Shown here: one piece after another, positions 31,885 to 40,154 of the stretch
How the letters are laid out: each line of letters begins with the position of its first letter
How positions within the stretch are numbered: the stretch's first letter is position 1
NCBI RefSeq assembly: GCF_900143185.1
Contig: NZ_FSRQ01000003.1
Coordinates: forward strand, 1-64,000
DNA: 64,000 nucleotides
From: Chryseobacterium scophthalmum
Lineage (GTDB): Bacteria; Bacteroidota; Bacteroidia; Flavobacteriales; Weeksellaceae
Direction: 5' to 3'
The notes under the pieces: model-generated
What the model saw: only the letters and a program-made list of their open reading frames with translations
The model's database searches: none
Told to the model about the DNA's origin: nothing
Program-made: the position numbers and the translations under genes

Positions 31885-33081
31885 ATGAAAAAGAAATTTA
31901 CCTGGAAAAAAGGCATTTACATCTTTTTGGGGCTTTTGTTTGCAGTAGCATTATTTTCAGGAATCAGTTATGTTGTAAAATCAAATTCCAAGCAAAATGA
32001 AGCTTTCCTTACGAGAAAACCTTCTATTCAGAACATGGAAGACAAAGTGATGGCAACAGGAAAAATTGTTCCTAAAGAAGAGATTGAAATTAAGCCAAAC
32101 ATTGCAGGGATTATTGATAAAATTTTAGTTGATGAAGGAGATAGAGTAGAAGCCGGGCAATTGATTGCAACGGTAAGAATTATCCCGAATATTGCCGAAG
32201 TAAATAATGCACAACAGGAAGTGGTAAATTCTCAACTTCAGATAAGCAATGCAAAAATGAATGTTGATAATATGCAGAAACAATTTGCGATGCAGGATAA
32301 ACTTTTCAAACAGGGAGTAATCTCAAAGCAAGAATTTCTAAATTCTCAGCAGCAGTTATATTCAATGCAGCAAAGCGTGAAAAATGCTAATCAGCAACTT
32401 CAGACTGCGCAAAAAAGATTGCAGATTGTAAAAACGGGTGCAACTCCTGAATTACAAGGTTTGGCAACAACACAAATCCGTTCTAAAGCTGCAGGAACCG
32501 TTCTTGAAGTTCCCGTAAAAGTAGGAAGTCAGGTAATTGAAGCCAACTCTTTCAATGCAGGAACTACAATTTGTTCGATTGCGGATCTGAATTCATTGAT
32601 CTTCCAGGGAGAAATTGATGAAGCTCAAGCCGGAAAACTAAAGCAGGGAATGGATATGAAAATTGTCATCGGAGCTTTGCAGAATAAAACGTTTCCTGGG
32701 AAACTGACAATGATTGCACCAAAAGGAAAAGATACCAATGGAACTATAAAATTCCCGGTTGAAGGTGATGTAAACAATCCAAATAACGAATACATCAGAG
32801 CCGGATTTTCTGCCAACGGAGAAATCGTAATGAGCTCTCAGAAAAATGCATTACTTTTGGATGAATCTTTAATTCAGTACGAAAAGAAAAACGGAAAAGA
32901 CATTCCTTTTGTTGAGGTAAAACAAAAAGACGGGAAGTTTAAGAAAGTCTATGTGAAATTAGGAGCAAGCGACGGAATCAATGTACAGATTCTTTCAGGT
33001 ATTGATAAAAACTCTGATGTGAAAGTCTGGAATCCTTCAGATAAAGATAAAGAAGAGTTAAAAGAGAAAGCGAAGAAATAA
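31885..33081 (+). CDS. HlyD/MacA-type membrane fusion protein
   Basis: A 398-residue periplasmic adaptor. An N-terminal membrane anchor (GIYIFLGLLFAVALFSGISYV, about 10-30) is followed by a lipoyl-like half (KPNIAGIIDKILVDEGDRV), an alpha-hairpin (NSQQQLYSMQQSVKNANQQL) at about 95-180, the second lipoyl half (IRSKAAGTVLEVPVKVGSQV) and a beta-barrel. This is the classical layout for linking an inner-membrane exporter to an outer-membrane channel. No TolC-like gene lies in the window. The ABC genes and this protein together resemble MacAB. Confidence 0.92.
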   Translation: MKKKFTWKKGIYIFLGLLFAVALFSGISYVVKSNSKQNEAFLTRKPSIQNMEDKVMATGKIVPKEEIEIKPNIAGIIDKILVDEGDRVEAGQLIATVRIIPNIAEVNNAQQEVVNSQLQISNAKMNVDNMQKQFAMQDKLFKQGVISKQEFLNSQQQLYSMQQSVKNANQQLQTAQKRLQIVKTGATPELQGLATTQIRSKAAGTVLEVPVKVGSQVIEANSFNAGTTICSIADLNSLIFQGEIDEAQAGKLKQGMDMKIVIGALQNKTFPGKLTMIAPKGKDTNGTIKFPVEGDVNNPNNEYIRAGFSANGEIVMSSQKNALLLDESLIQYEKKNGKDIPFVEVKQKDGKFKKVYVKLGASDGINVQILSGIDKNSDVKVWNPSDKDKEELKEKAKK

Positions 33082-33109
33082 TCAGCTTTAAAATATTTGA
33101 TTGATAAAT

Positions 33110-34510
33110 ATGAAAAAGATATTTTCTTTTTTACTTTTAAGCTTAATGACGACTCTGTTTTTTGGTCAGTCCAATAATTATAAAACAGTGGCTGATGTTT
33201 TTCAGAATGATTATAATTCCGGAAAATACGAAGCAATTTATAATAGCTTTTCATCTGAAATGAAGGAAGCTTTGCCTTTGGAAGACACCAAACAGTTTTT
33301 ATCGGGTTTAAAACTTCAGGTTGGTAAAATTGAAGCAAAAGAATTTATTAATTATCAGGAAACATACGCTGTTTATAAAACCAAATTTGAGAGAGCTGTT
33401 TTTGCAGTTAATATTTCTTTGGATGGGCAAAATAAAATCAACGGACTTTTTGTAAAACCTTATGAAGAATCTAAAGTTGAGGTAAATACTAAAACTGTAA
33501 ATGCTTTACATGACTTTCCAAAAAATGTAAGTGAAGCTATATTTTCAAATACGAAAGATTTTCCTAACAACACTCAGGTTTCAATTGCTTTTATTGAAAA
33601 TGGAAAAACACAGTTCTATGGAATTATCAAACAAAATGATACAGTAAAAAGCAATAAAAATCAAAATAAAGTTTTTGAAATAGGCTCGATTACAAAAGTT
33701 TTTACGGCAACAGTTCTAGCTTCGTTGGTTGAGGATAAAAAGATTAATTTGAATGATAATATTAATTCATATTTTTCTTTTCCATTCAAAGGAAATGTTA
33801 AACTGAGCTTTCAAAGTTTAGCCAATCATACGTCGGGTTTACCACGTCTTCCTGATAATCTTGATTTATCAAACGAAATCAACCCGTATAAAAGCTATGG
33901 CAAAAAAGAAATAGAGGATTATCTTAAAAATAATTTGAAATTGAAAAGTAATCCTAAATATGAATATTCAAATCTGGGAGCAGGATTAGTGGGTTATACA
34001 CTTGAACTAAGTCAGAAAACTTCGTTTCAACAGTTGTTGCAAAAAAGAATTTTTGACAAATATAAAATGAAAAATTCCTATACAAGTTCTAAAAACCTGA
34101 AAGATAAGCTTATAAGTGGATTGAATGCAGATGGCGAAAATGTTTCCAATTGGGATTTCGATGTTTTATTTGGGGGTGGTGGAATTTTATCTACCACGGA
34201 AGATTTGGCAAAATTTGTAGATGCACAGTTTAATATTAAAAATACTGATCTTACTTTAACTAGAAAGCCAACTTTCACTATTAATGATAAAATGAAAATT
34301 GGATTAGGATGGCATATTTTGAAAAATAAAAACGATAGCGAGTTTTTATGGCACAATGGTGGAACAGGTGGCTATTCTTCGTCTTTGGCTTTTAATGCTG
34401 AAAATAGAAATGCAGTTATAGTTTTATCAAATGTTTCGGCTTTTAATCCAAAAATGGAAAATATTGATAAGTTATGTTTTGACTTAATGAATATTGCGAT
34501 TAAAAATTAA
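33110..34510 (+). CDS. Exported serine hydrolase (beta-lactamase fold)
   Basis: A 466-residue protein; the ATG at 33110 is preferred over an in-frame TTG nine bases upstream because it opens the signal peptide (MKKIFSFLLLSLMTTLFFGQ). An N-terminal region of about 100 residues resembles DUF3887, and the rest is a class C beta-lactamase/DD-peptidase-like domain: SITK (nucleophile Ser, about 200) in EIGSITKVFTATVL, a tyrosine motif YSNLGAGLVGY, and HNGGTGGYSS near the end. Likely acts in the periplasm on peptides or esters. It ends the ABC operon, followed by a terminator. Confidence 0.88.
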   Translation: MKKIFSFLLLSLMTTLFFGQSNNYKTVADVFQNDYNSGKYEAIYNSFSSEMKEALPLEDTKQFLSGLKLQVGKIEAKEFINYQETYAVYKTKFERAVFAVNISLDGQNKINGLFVKPYEESKVEVNTKTVNALHDFPKNVSEAIFSNTKDFPNNTQVSIAFIENGKTQFYGIIKQNDTVKSNKNQNKVFEIGSITKVFTATVLASLVEDKKINLNDNINSYFSFPFKGNVKLSFQSLANHTSGLPRLPDNLDLSNEINPYKSYGKKEIEDYLKNNLKLKSNPKYEYSNLGAGLVGYTLELSQKTSFQQLLQKRIFDKYKMKNSYTSSKNLKDKLISGLNADGENVSNWDFDVLFGGGGILSTTEDLAKFVDAQFNIKNTDLTLTRKPTFTINDKMKIGLGWHILKNKNDSEFLWHNGGTGGYSSSLAFNAENRNAVIVLSNVSAFNPKMENIDKLCFDLMNIAIKN

Positions 34511-34532
34511 TTTGACGTTATTTCTCTGAATT

Positions 34533-34566
34533 AAAAAAAGTCCCAGAATATATCTGAGACTTTTTT
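34533..34566 (+). terminator. Terminator of the ABC export operon
   Basis: AAAAAGTCcCAGA pairs with TCTGaGACTTTTT around TATA(T), with one mismatch in the stem, and a T-run follows. It lies about 25 bases after the serine hydrolase stop. Confidence 0.8.
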
Positions 34567-34596
34567 ATTTTGATAGTTTAAAGTAATATTTAAAAA

Positions 34597-34890
34597 TTAA
34601 CTCAAAAACTTAATTTCTTTGTCTTTAAAATCATTTTTTGTCACGAGTTTATTCATGGTGATCAGCATTTCTCTACGAAGTTTAGCCAGTTTTCTGATGT
34701 TTTTATCTTCGCTGTAATCAAAAATATTATCTTTAAAACTAAATGTGTCACCGTTTTTAAACTCTATTTTACTTTTCTTTAATTCTCCTTTCAGCATAAG
34801 GTCAGTCATGTTTTCAAGGATTAAATGTTCAGATTTACCAAGAGCTTTTAAAGTGTTGAGCAATTGTTTTTTATACTTTTTCTTTCCCAT
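34597..34890 (-). CDS. Small basic protein of unknown function
   Basis: A 97-residue, Lys-rich cytoplasmic protein (MGKKKYKKQLLNTLKALGKS at the start). Two helical stretches flank a short strand FKNGDTFSFKDN. No family recognised; the length and charge are compatible with a nucleic-acid or ribosome-associated protein, but nothing proves it. It stands alone, convergent to the ABC operon. Confidence 0.6.
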   Translation of the reverse strand: MGKKKYKKQLLNTLKALGKSEHLILENMTDLMLKGELKKSKIEFKNGDTFSFKDNIFDYSEDKNIRKLAKLRREMLITMNKLVTKNDFKDKEIKFLS

Positions 34891-34980
34891 AATTTTCAGA
34901 CAATTTTTTCTTTTACGATATGCAAATATATCATTTTACATTATAACTCATTTTCGATATTAAATTTTTAAACTTTTATT

Positions 34981-35128
34981 AACTACAAAAGAGGCAAAAG
35001 ATTTAGATATTTCTATTTAAGGTTGAAAAAAGCACACAAAGCCTTTAAAAATCTTTGATTTTTATTCTTTTTAGAACTTTGATTATCTAATAATAGCTTT
35101 ACAAATGTCTTTTGTTCCTTTTGTGATT
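34981..35128. repeat. Palindromic MITE-like element 1
   Basis: The ends AACTACAAAAGAGGCAAAAG (34981-35000) and CTTTTGTTCCTTTTGTGATT (35109-35128) are inverted repeats with 16 of 20 positions matching. A hairpin AAAAATC-TTT-GATTTTT lies inside (35047-35063). No open frame is present, so movement would need a transposase acting in trans. Confidence 0.6.
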
Positions 35129-35154
35129 AAATCTCAAAAGCAGTCTAAAAGCAT

Positions 35155-35386
35155 GTTTAAACTTTTATAAAATATTATTTTGTTGGAATCGCAAAGGCGC
35201 AATTTTTTATCTTTTTTAGTTTTTAAGGCGCAAAGCACTTCGACTTCGCTCAGTGTGACAAAAAAACTTTATAAAGAATCTAGCAATAAAACAGGTGGAA
35301 TTTTATCGTAGATAAAATCCTTGTGCCTTAAAACATTTTAGACTATAATTTGCGCCTTTGCGATCACCAACTATTAAAGTTTAAAC
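35155..35386. repeat. Palindromic MITE-like element 2
   Basis: Terminal GTTTAAACTTT (35155) and AAAGTTTAAAC (35386 end) are inverted, as are the inner perfect 15-base arms ATCGCAAAGGCGCAA (35188-35202) and TTGCGCCTTTGCGAT (35350-35364) and the blocks TTTTTAAGGCGCAA (35221) and TTGTGCCTTAAAA (35321). The centre has a GGAATTTTATC/GATAAAATCC hairpin at 35298-35319. It is 232 bp long with no coding capacity. Confidence 0.7.
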
Positions 35387-35465
35387 AAGTTTTAAATATA
35401 TGATTTATCAATTTTGCTTATTCTAAAGATAAAAATTAAAATTTATTTTCTGTAATAAATTTATT

Positions 35466-35484
35466 ATCGTAATATTACAATATT
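35466..35484. promoter_or_regulatory. ArsR-type operator upstream of arsR
   Basis: ATCGTAATATTACAAT is an imperfect palindrome around TAATATTA, 12 bases before the arsR start. The flanking TTATTATCGT and AATATTACAAT pieces recur together at 35843-35872 upstream of the second gene. Confidence 0.65.
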
Positions 35485-35495
35485 AAAATAAGAAT

Positions 35496-35825
35496 ATGGG
35501 ACTTACAAAGACTGAGATTTTTAGCGACAAGCAAAACAGATTGGCAATGCTTTTCAAAGTTTTAGGACATCCTGCAAGAATTGCAATTTTGCAGCATATT
35601 ATCAATCAAAAAGCTTGTATTTGTAATGATTTGGTAGAAGAATTGGGGTTGGCACAAGCTACGATTTCACAACATTTAAAAGAGTTGAAAAATATCGGAA
35701 TTATCAAAGGTTCTATCGAAGGAAAATCGGTTTGTTACTGTATTGATGAGAAAATCTGGAAAACAGTTCAAGATGAATTAGGAATGTTTTTTACTCAGGA
35801 TATTCAATCAGAATCATGCTGTTAA
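35496..35825 (+). CDS. arsR: ArsR-family transcriptional regulator
   Basis: A 109-residue winged-helix repressor of the ArsR/SmtB family. Seen: FKVLGHPARIAILQHII, ACICNDLVEELGLAQATISQHLKELKNIGIIKGS (wHTH, about 42-75), and a wing KSVCYCIDEKIW. Cys pairs CIC (about 45-47), CYC (about 86-88) and a C-terminal ESCC can bind As(III) or another thiophilic metal. It heads an arsenic operon and probably represses it through the palindromic sites before genes one and two. Confidence 0.92.
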   Translation: MGLTKTEIFSDKQNRLAMLFKVLGHPARIAILQHIINQKACICNDLVEELGLAQATISQHLKELKNIGIIKGSIEGKSVCYCIDEKIWKTVQDELGMFFTQDIQSESCC

Positions 35826-35842
35826 AGGCATTTTTTTATTTA

Positions 35843-35872
35843 TTATTATCGTTATATAGCAATATTACAATT
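35843..35872. promoter_or_regulatory. Second ArsR-type operator, upstream of the DUF6428 gene
   Basis: TTATTATCGTTATATAGCAA and the following TATTACAA repeat the TTATTATCGT and AATATTACAA blocks found before arsR, here spaced slightly wider. It lies 25 bases before the next ATG and may mark a second, also regulated, promoter inside the operon. Confidence 0.55.
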
Positions 35873-35896
35873 TAAACTTAATTAAATATACATCAT

Positions 35897-36370
35897 ATGA
35901 AACTTTCGAAAATTAAAGAAATTTTACCTTCATTAGACAATGTAGAATTTCAGTTGGAAAACGGAACATTTGTACCGGAACATTTTCACGTAACAGAGGT
36001 AGGACAAATCACCAAAAACTTTATCGATTGTGGCGGAGTAATTCGTTCAGAAAAAGGAGTGAATTTTCAGTTATGGGATGCCGATGATTTTGAGCATCGC
36101 CTGAAACCGGGGAAACTTTTAAACATCATCAAACTTTCCGAAGAAAAATTAGGAATCGAAGATTCGGAAATTGAAGTGGAATATCAAGCTGAAACCATTG
36201 GGAAATATGATCTGGAATTCAATGGGAAACATTTTGTATTGGTCAACAAAACGACAGCTTGTTTAGCTCAGGATGCTTGTGGAATTCCTTCAGAAAAACA
36301 AAAGAAAAATTTGTCAGAATTAAGTTCAAATTCAGGAAACTCTTGTGAACCTGGAAGTGGATGTTGTTAA
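35897..36370 (+). CDS. DUF6428 family protein with Cys-rich tail
   Basis: A 157-residue cytoplasmic protein of the DUF6428 type that often accompanies arsenic genes in Bacteroidota. Seen: LPSLDNVEFQLENGTFVPEHFH and VTEVGQITKNFIDCGGV near 10-45, and a C-terminal tail with Cys at about 121, 127, 148, 155 and 156 (ACLAQDACG, then SCEPGSGCC). The Cys tail suggests metal or metalloid handling; that is inference. Function is not established. Confidence 0.85.
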   Translation: MKLSKIKEILPSLDNVEFQLENGTFVPEHFHVTEVGQITKNFIDCGGVIRSEKGVNFQLWDADDFEHRLKPGKLLNIIKLSEEKLGIEDSEIEVEYQAETIGKYDLEFNGKHFVLVNKTTACLAQDACGIPSEKQKKNLSELSSNSGNSCEPGSGCC

Positions 36371-36377
36371 TTTTTTA

Positions 36378-36423
36378 GCCACGAATGCACGAATAATAAA
36401 ATGAATATTTGTGTATTCGTGGC
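36378..36423. repeat. Palindromic GCCACGAAT element
   Basis: GCCACGAATGCACGAAT (36378-36394) and ATTTGTGTATTCGTGGC (36407-36423) are inverted repeats, 15 of 17 positions pairing, with a 12-base loop. It sits between two genes of the arsenic operon, so its hairpin would be in the message. The unit is widespread between Bacteroidota genes, to my knowledge. Confidence 0.75.
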
Positions 36424-36447
36424 ATTAAAACAATTTAAATATTCGAA

Positions 36448-37059
36448 ATGAAACAACAAATTAAAGAGCGTTGCGAAATCATCAGCAAAAATTTTAAAGA
36501 AATTAATCCTGAAAGAAAAGTTTTATTGGAAAAATTAGCGAGTCATATTCAGGAAAAATTCAATTCAGGAAAAGAAATCAACTTGGTGTATGTTTGCACG
36601 CATAATTCCCGCAGAAGTCATTTGGGACAGGTTTGGACAAAGGTTGCTGCCGATTTTTATGGTTTTAATATCAATACTTTTTCTGCAGGAACTGAAGCGA
36701 CGGCTTTCAATCAAAATGCCATCAATGCATTGAAATCTCAAGGTTTTGATGTGGAGAAATTAGACGAAACGACCAATCCGAAATATGAAGTTGTTTTTGG
36801 AGAGAATAAATCGAGTCACTGTTTTTCAAAAGTTATTGATGATGAAACTTTGCCCAAAGAAAACTTTGTGGCAGTAATGACTTGTGGAGATGCAGACGAA
36901 AATTGTCCGTTTATTCCGGGTTGCGATCTGCGAATCGGAACGACTTATTTTGACCCAAAATCTTACGACAATTCTATTCTTCAGGATGAAAAATACACTG
37001 AAAGAAGCAATCAAATTGCGATGGAATGTCTGTATGTTTTTTCTTTAGTTAAAAATTAA
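36448..37059 (+). CDS. ArsC/low-molecular-weight tyrosine phosphatase-like protein
   Basis: A 203-residue protein with the phosphatase loop VCTHNSRRS (Cys at about 49, CX5R) at the start of a Rossmann-like core, and a late Asp motif FDPKSYDN. The N-terminal 40 residues are an extension. Beyond the P-loop Cys it carries [21 protein letters not shown]; such extra cysteines are used in thiol-dependent arsenate reductases. In this operon it most probably reduces arsenate to arsenite for export by ACR3. Which thiol system it uses is not visible. Confidence 0.85.
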   Translation: MKQQIKERCEIISKNFKEINPERKVLLEKLASHIQEKFNSGKEINLVYVCTHNSRRSHLGQVWTKVAADFYGFNINTFSAGTEATAFNQNAINALKSQGFDVEKLDETTNPKYEVVFGENKSSHCFSKVIDDETLPKENFVAVMTCGDADENCPFIPGCDLRIGTTYFDPKSYDNSILQDEKYTERSNQIAMECLYVFSLVKN

Positions 37060-37063
37060 TTTG

Positions 37064-38092
37064 ATGCAGCCCAAACTCAAGTTTCTCGACCGTTATCTTA
37101 CTCTCTGGATATTTCTTGCAATGGCAATCGGAGTAGGTTTAGGTTTTTTATTTCCAAATATTTCATCAGTTACTAATTCGCTTTCGGTTGGAAGCACCAA
37201 TATTCCGTTGGCAATTGGTTTAATTTTAATGATGTATCCGCCGCTTGCAAAAGTAGATTATTCTCTGTTGCCAATAGCTTTTAGAGATAAAAAAGTATTA
37301 TCACTTTCATTGCTTCTCAACTGGGTTGTAGGTCCTGTTTTAATGTTTATTCTGGCAATTATTTTTCTAAAAAATGAACCGGAGTATATGGTTGGATTAA
37401 TCTTAATTGGTTTGGCAAGATGCATTGCAATGGTAATCGTCTGGAACGATTTAGCCAAAGGAAACCGGGAATACGCAGCATTTTTGGTTGCTTTAAACAG
37501 TGTATTTCAAATTTTCTCTTACAGCTTTTTTGTATGGTTGTTCATCAACGTTTTACCACAAAAATTAGGATTGGGAAATTTTAATGTTTCTGTACCGATG
37601 AAAGATGTAACAGAAAGTGTTTTAATTTATCTTGGGATTCCTTTTTTAGCAGGATTTTTAACACGTTATTTTTTAGTGAAATTGAAAGGTGTAGAATGGT
37701 ACAACCGGAAATTTATACCAAAGATCTCTCCGGTTACTTTGTATGCTCTGTTATTCACCATTGTTTTGATGTTTGCTTTAAAAGGTGATAAAATTGTAGA
37801 GCTTCTGATGGATGTTTTGAAAGTGGCAATTCCTCTTGTTATCTATTTTGTACTGATGTTTTTCGTGAGTTTTTTCACTAATAAATGGATGAATGTTTCT
37901 TATGATAAAAATGCTTCAATATCATTTACGGCTACAGGAAATAATTTTGAATTGGCGATTGCGGTTGCTATTTCTGTCTTCGGAATTCATTCTGCACAAG
38001 CTTTCGTTGGCGTTATAGGTCCTTTGGTAGAAGTTCCGGTGTTGATTTTATTGGTAAAAGCCAGTTTATGGTTAAAGCGAAAATTTTATTAA
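37064..38092 (+). CDS. ACR3-type arsenite exporter
   Basis: A 342-residue integral membrane protein with about ten helices. The start is ATG 37064; an in-frame TTG precedes it directly, 1 base after the previous stop. Family marks: [57 protein letters not shown] with the conserved Cys used in transport, and [20 protein letters not shown]. It exports As(III), and sometimes Sb(III), using the proton gradient. Last gene of the operon. Confidence 0.95.
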   Translation: MQPKLKFLDRYLTLWIFLAMAIGVGLGFLFPNISSVTNSLSVGSTNIPLAIGLILMMYPPLAKVDYSLLPIAFRDKKVLSLSLLLNWVVGPVLMFILAIIFLKNEPEYMVGLILIGLARCIAMVIVWNDLAKGNREYAAFLVALNSVFQIFSYSFFVWLFINVLPQKLGLGNFNVSVPMKDVTESVLIYLGIPFLAGFLTRYFLVKLKGVEWYNRKFIPKISPVTLYALLFTIVLMFALKGDKIVELLMDVLKVAIPLVIYFVLMFFVSFFTNKWMNVSYDKNASISFTATGNNFELAIAVAISVFGIHSAQAFVGVIGPLVEVPVLILLVKASLWLKRKFY

Positions 38093-38165
38093 AATTAAAT
38101 TGAAAAAGTAAAGACTTAAGTGTAAAAATCATTATTAGAAATACTTAAATCTATACTAAATTCCG

Positions 38166-38173
38166 TATTTTTG
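38166..38173 (+). promoter_or_regulatory. glyA promoter -7 element (TATTTTTG)
   Basis: TATTTTTG matches TAnnTTTG and lies 29 bases before the glyA ATG, separating glyA from the arsenic operon. Confidence 0.6.
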
Positions 38174-38202
38174 GGGTTCAAAATCTAAAAATCTAAGAAT
38201 AA

Positions 38203-39468
38203 ATGGACATTATTTTTGACCTTATCGAAAAAGAAAGAGAAAGACAATCCCACGGATTAGAGCTTATTGCTTCAGAAAACTTTGTTTCTGAAAATGTAAT
38301 GAAAGCAATGGGAAGTGTATTGACGAATAAATATGCAGAAGGATATCCGGGAAAAAGATATTACGGAGGTTGTGAAGTAGTAGATGAGGTTGAAACATTG
38401 GCTATCGACAGAGCAAAGCAACTTTTCGGTGTTGATTATGTAAACGTTCAGCCGCATTCTGGTTCTCAGGCAAATGCTGCAATTTATTTGGCAGTTTTGA
38501 AACCTGGAGATAAAATCATGGGGATGGATCTTTCTATGGGAGGTCACCTTACTCACGGTTCTGCAGTCAACTTTTCAGGAATTCAGTATGATGTAGTTTC
38601 TTACGGAGTACAGCAGGAAACTGGTTTGATTGATTACGATCAAATGAGAGAAGTAGCGTTGAGAGAAAGACCAAAAATGTTAATTGCTGGTTTCTCGGCG
38701 TATTCAAGAGATTTAGATTATGCAAAATTCAGAGAGGTTGCAGACGAGATCGGAGCGACACTTTGGGCAGATATTGCACATCCTGCAGGTTTGGTTGCAA
38801 AAGGATTATTAAATTCTCCATTCGAGCACTGTCATGTAGTAACAACCACGACTCACAAGACTTTGAGAGGTCCAAGAGGAGGGATGATCATGATGGGGAA
38901 GGATTTTGAAAATACTTACGGTCACAAAACTCCAAAAGGTGAAATCAAAATGATGAGCCAGGTTCTTGACGGAGCTGTTTTTCCTGGAATTCAAGGTGGA
39001 CCATTGGAGCATGTAATTGCTGGTAAAGCAATTGCTTTCGGTGAAGCTCTTGATGACCAATTCTTGACGTATGCAAAACAAGTTAAATCTAACGCTCAAG
39101 CTTTATCAAAGGCAATGGTAGATTTAGGTTTTGATATTGTAAGTGGCGGTACAGACAATCACTTGATGTTGGTTGACCTTAGAAATAAAGGCGTAAACGG
39201 AAAAGAAACTGAAAAAGCTTTAGTAAAAGCAGATATTACTTGTAATAAAAACATGGTTCCGTTTGATGATAAATCTCCGTTCACTACTTCTGGTATCAGA
39301 TTAGGAACTGCAGCAATCACGACAAGAGGTCTTAAAGAAAATGATATGAATACTATTGCAGAATTAATTTCTGAAGTAGTGGACAATATTAAAAATGAAG
39401 AAGTAATTGCAGGTACTAGAAAGAAAGTAAACCAATTAATGGAAGGTAAGGCTTTATTTAATTATTAA
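38203..39468 (+). CDS. glyA: Serine hydroxymethyltransferase
   Basis: PLP enzyme that interconverts serine and glycine with tetrahydrofolate, supplying one-carbon units. In 421 residues: [52 protein letters not shown], and the PLP lysine in [16 protein letters not shown] (Lys at about 228). Length and motifs are normal. It has its own promoter and terminator. Confidence 0.97.
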   Translation: MDIIFDLIEKERERQSHGLELIASENFVSENVMKAMGSVLTNKYAEGYPGKRYYGGCEVVDEVETLAIDRAKQLFGVDYVNVQPHSGSQANAAIYLAVLKPGDKIMGMDLSMGGHLTHGSAVNFSGIQYDVVSYGVQQETGLIDYDQMREVALRERPKMLIAGFSAYSRDLDYAKFREVADEIGATLWADIAHPAGLVAKGLLNSPFEHCHVVTTTTHKTLRGPRGGMIMMGKDFENTYGHKTPKGEIKMMSQVLDGAVFPGIQGGPLEHVIAGKAIAFGEALDDQFLTYAKQVKSNAQALSKAMVDLGFDIVSGGTDNHLMLVDLRNKGVNGKETEKALVKADITCNKNMVPFDDKSPFTTSGIRLGTAAITTRGLKENDMNTIAELISEVVDNIKNEEVIAGTRKKVNQLMEGKALFNY

Positions 39469-39518
39469 GAATTGCTTTTAGCTAATAGCCATTTGCTTTT
39501 GGCTTTCAATATAAAATA

Positions 39519-39552
39519 AAAAGAGGTGCAAATATTTTGCGCCTCTTTTTTG
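39519..39552 (+). terminator. Terminator of glyA
   Basis: AAAAGAGGTGCAAA pairs with TTTGCGCCTCTTTT (one G-T pair) over a 4-base loop and is followed by T. Confidence 0.85.
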
Positions 39553-39568
39553 CAAATTGTAATTTTGA

Positions 39569-39607
39569 ACTATCAACTATCAACTATCAACTATCAACTA
39601 TCAACTA
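39569..39607. repeat. 7-bp tandem repeat (ACTATCA)x5.6
   Basis: Five perfect tandem copies of ACTATCA plus a partial copy, ending 5 bases before the recX start codon. The tract occupies the position of the leader and Shine-Dalgarno of recX, so changes in copy number could matter. Confidence 0.9.
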
Positions 39608-39611
39608 AACT

Positions 39612-40079
39612 ATGCAGCCCGAAAAAAAACTTTTCACCTTTGAAGAAATAAAACAGAAACTGGCCAATTATTGTGTGTATCAGGATCGTTGTCATGCTGA
39701 GGTTGAGCAAAAAATGCGGGAGTTTGTTTTGATCCCCGAAGCTAAAGATGAAATTCTTTTGTTTTTAATGAAAGAAAATTATCTGAGCGAAGAAAGATTT
39801 ACCAGAAGTTATATTCGTGGAAAATTTTATATTAAAAGCTGGGGGAAAACTAAAATTAAAATGCATTTAAAGCAAAAAGGTATTACTGAAAAACTAATCT
39901 CTACCTGTTTCGATGAAATTGACGAAAATGATTATTTAAACATAATAAATAAGATATACGAAAATTACGAGAGTAAATTGAAAGGATTGCAGAATTATCA
40001 AAAAAAATCAAAAACTATTAAATATCTTCTAAGTAGAGGCTTTGAATACGACTCTATTTTACAAGTAATTGAAAATTAA
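39612..40079 (+). CDS. recX: Regulatory protein RecX
   Basis: A 155-residue helical protein that modulates RecA filaments. Family pattern: KQKLANYCVYQDRCHAEVEQKM (first three-helix repeat), YLSEERFTRSYIRGKFYIKSWGKTKIKMHL (second repeat), and KTIKYLLSRGFEYDSILQVI (third). No recA in the window. Start at the first ATG after the tandem repeat. Confidence 0.9.
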   Translation: MQPEKKLFTFEEIKQKLANYCVYQDRCHAEVEQKMREFVLIPEAKDEILLFLMKENYLSEERFTRSYIRGKFYIKSWGKTKIKMHLKQKGITEKLISTCFDEIDENDYLNIINKIYENYESKLKGLQNYQKKSKTIKYLLSRGFEYDSILQVIEN

Positions 40080-40124
40080 CATACATGTAATTTTAACATT
40101 CATTAATATTATTTAGAAAAAGTT

Positions 40125-40132
40125 TAGATTTG
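40125..40132 (+). promoter_or_regulatory. Promoter -7 element of the T9SS cargo gene (TAGATTTG)
   Basis: TAGATTTG matches TAnnTTTG, 22 bases before the ATG at 40155. Confidence 0.6.
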
Positions 40133-40154
40133 TCAGACGAAAAAAAAATAATTT

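Larger units (their letters stand above)
34891..35495. other. Intergenic region with two MITE-like palindromes
   Basis: About 600 bases without a gene. It holds two tandem palindromic elements (34981-35128 and 35155-35386) and, next to arsR, an ArsR-type operator. The second element also contains the short dispersed unit CACTTCGACTTCGCTCAGTG at 35237-35256. Nothing else was recognised. Confidence 0.7.

Noticed and set aside
39569..39607. Possible CRISPR array
   Set aside because: Seven-base units without spacers; a simple tandem repeat. No cas genes anywhere in the window.
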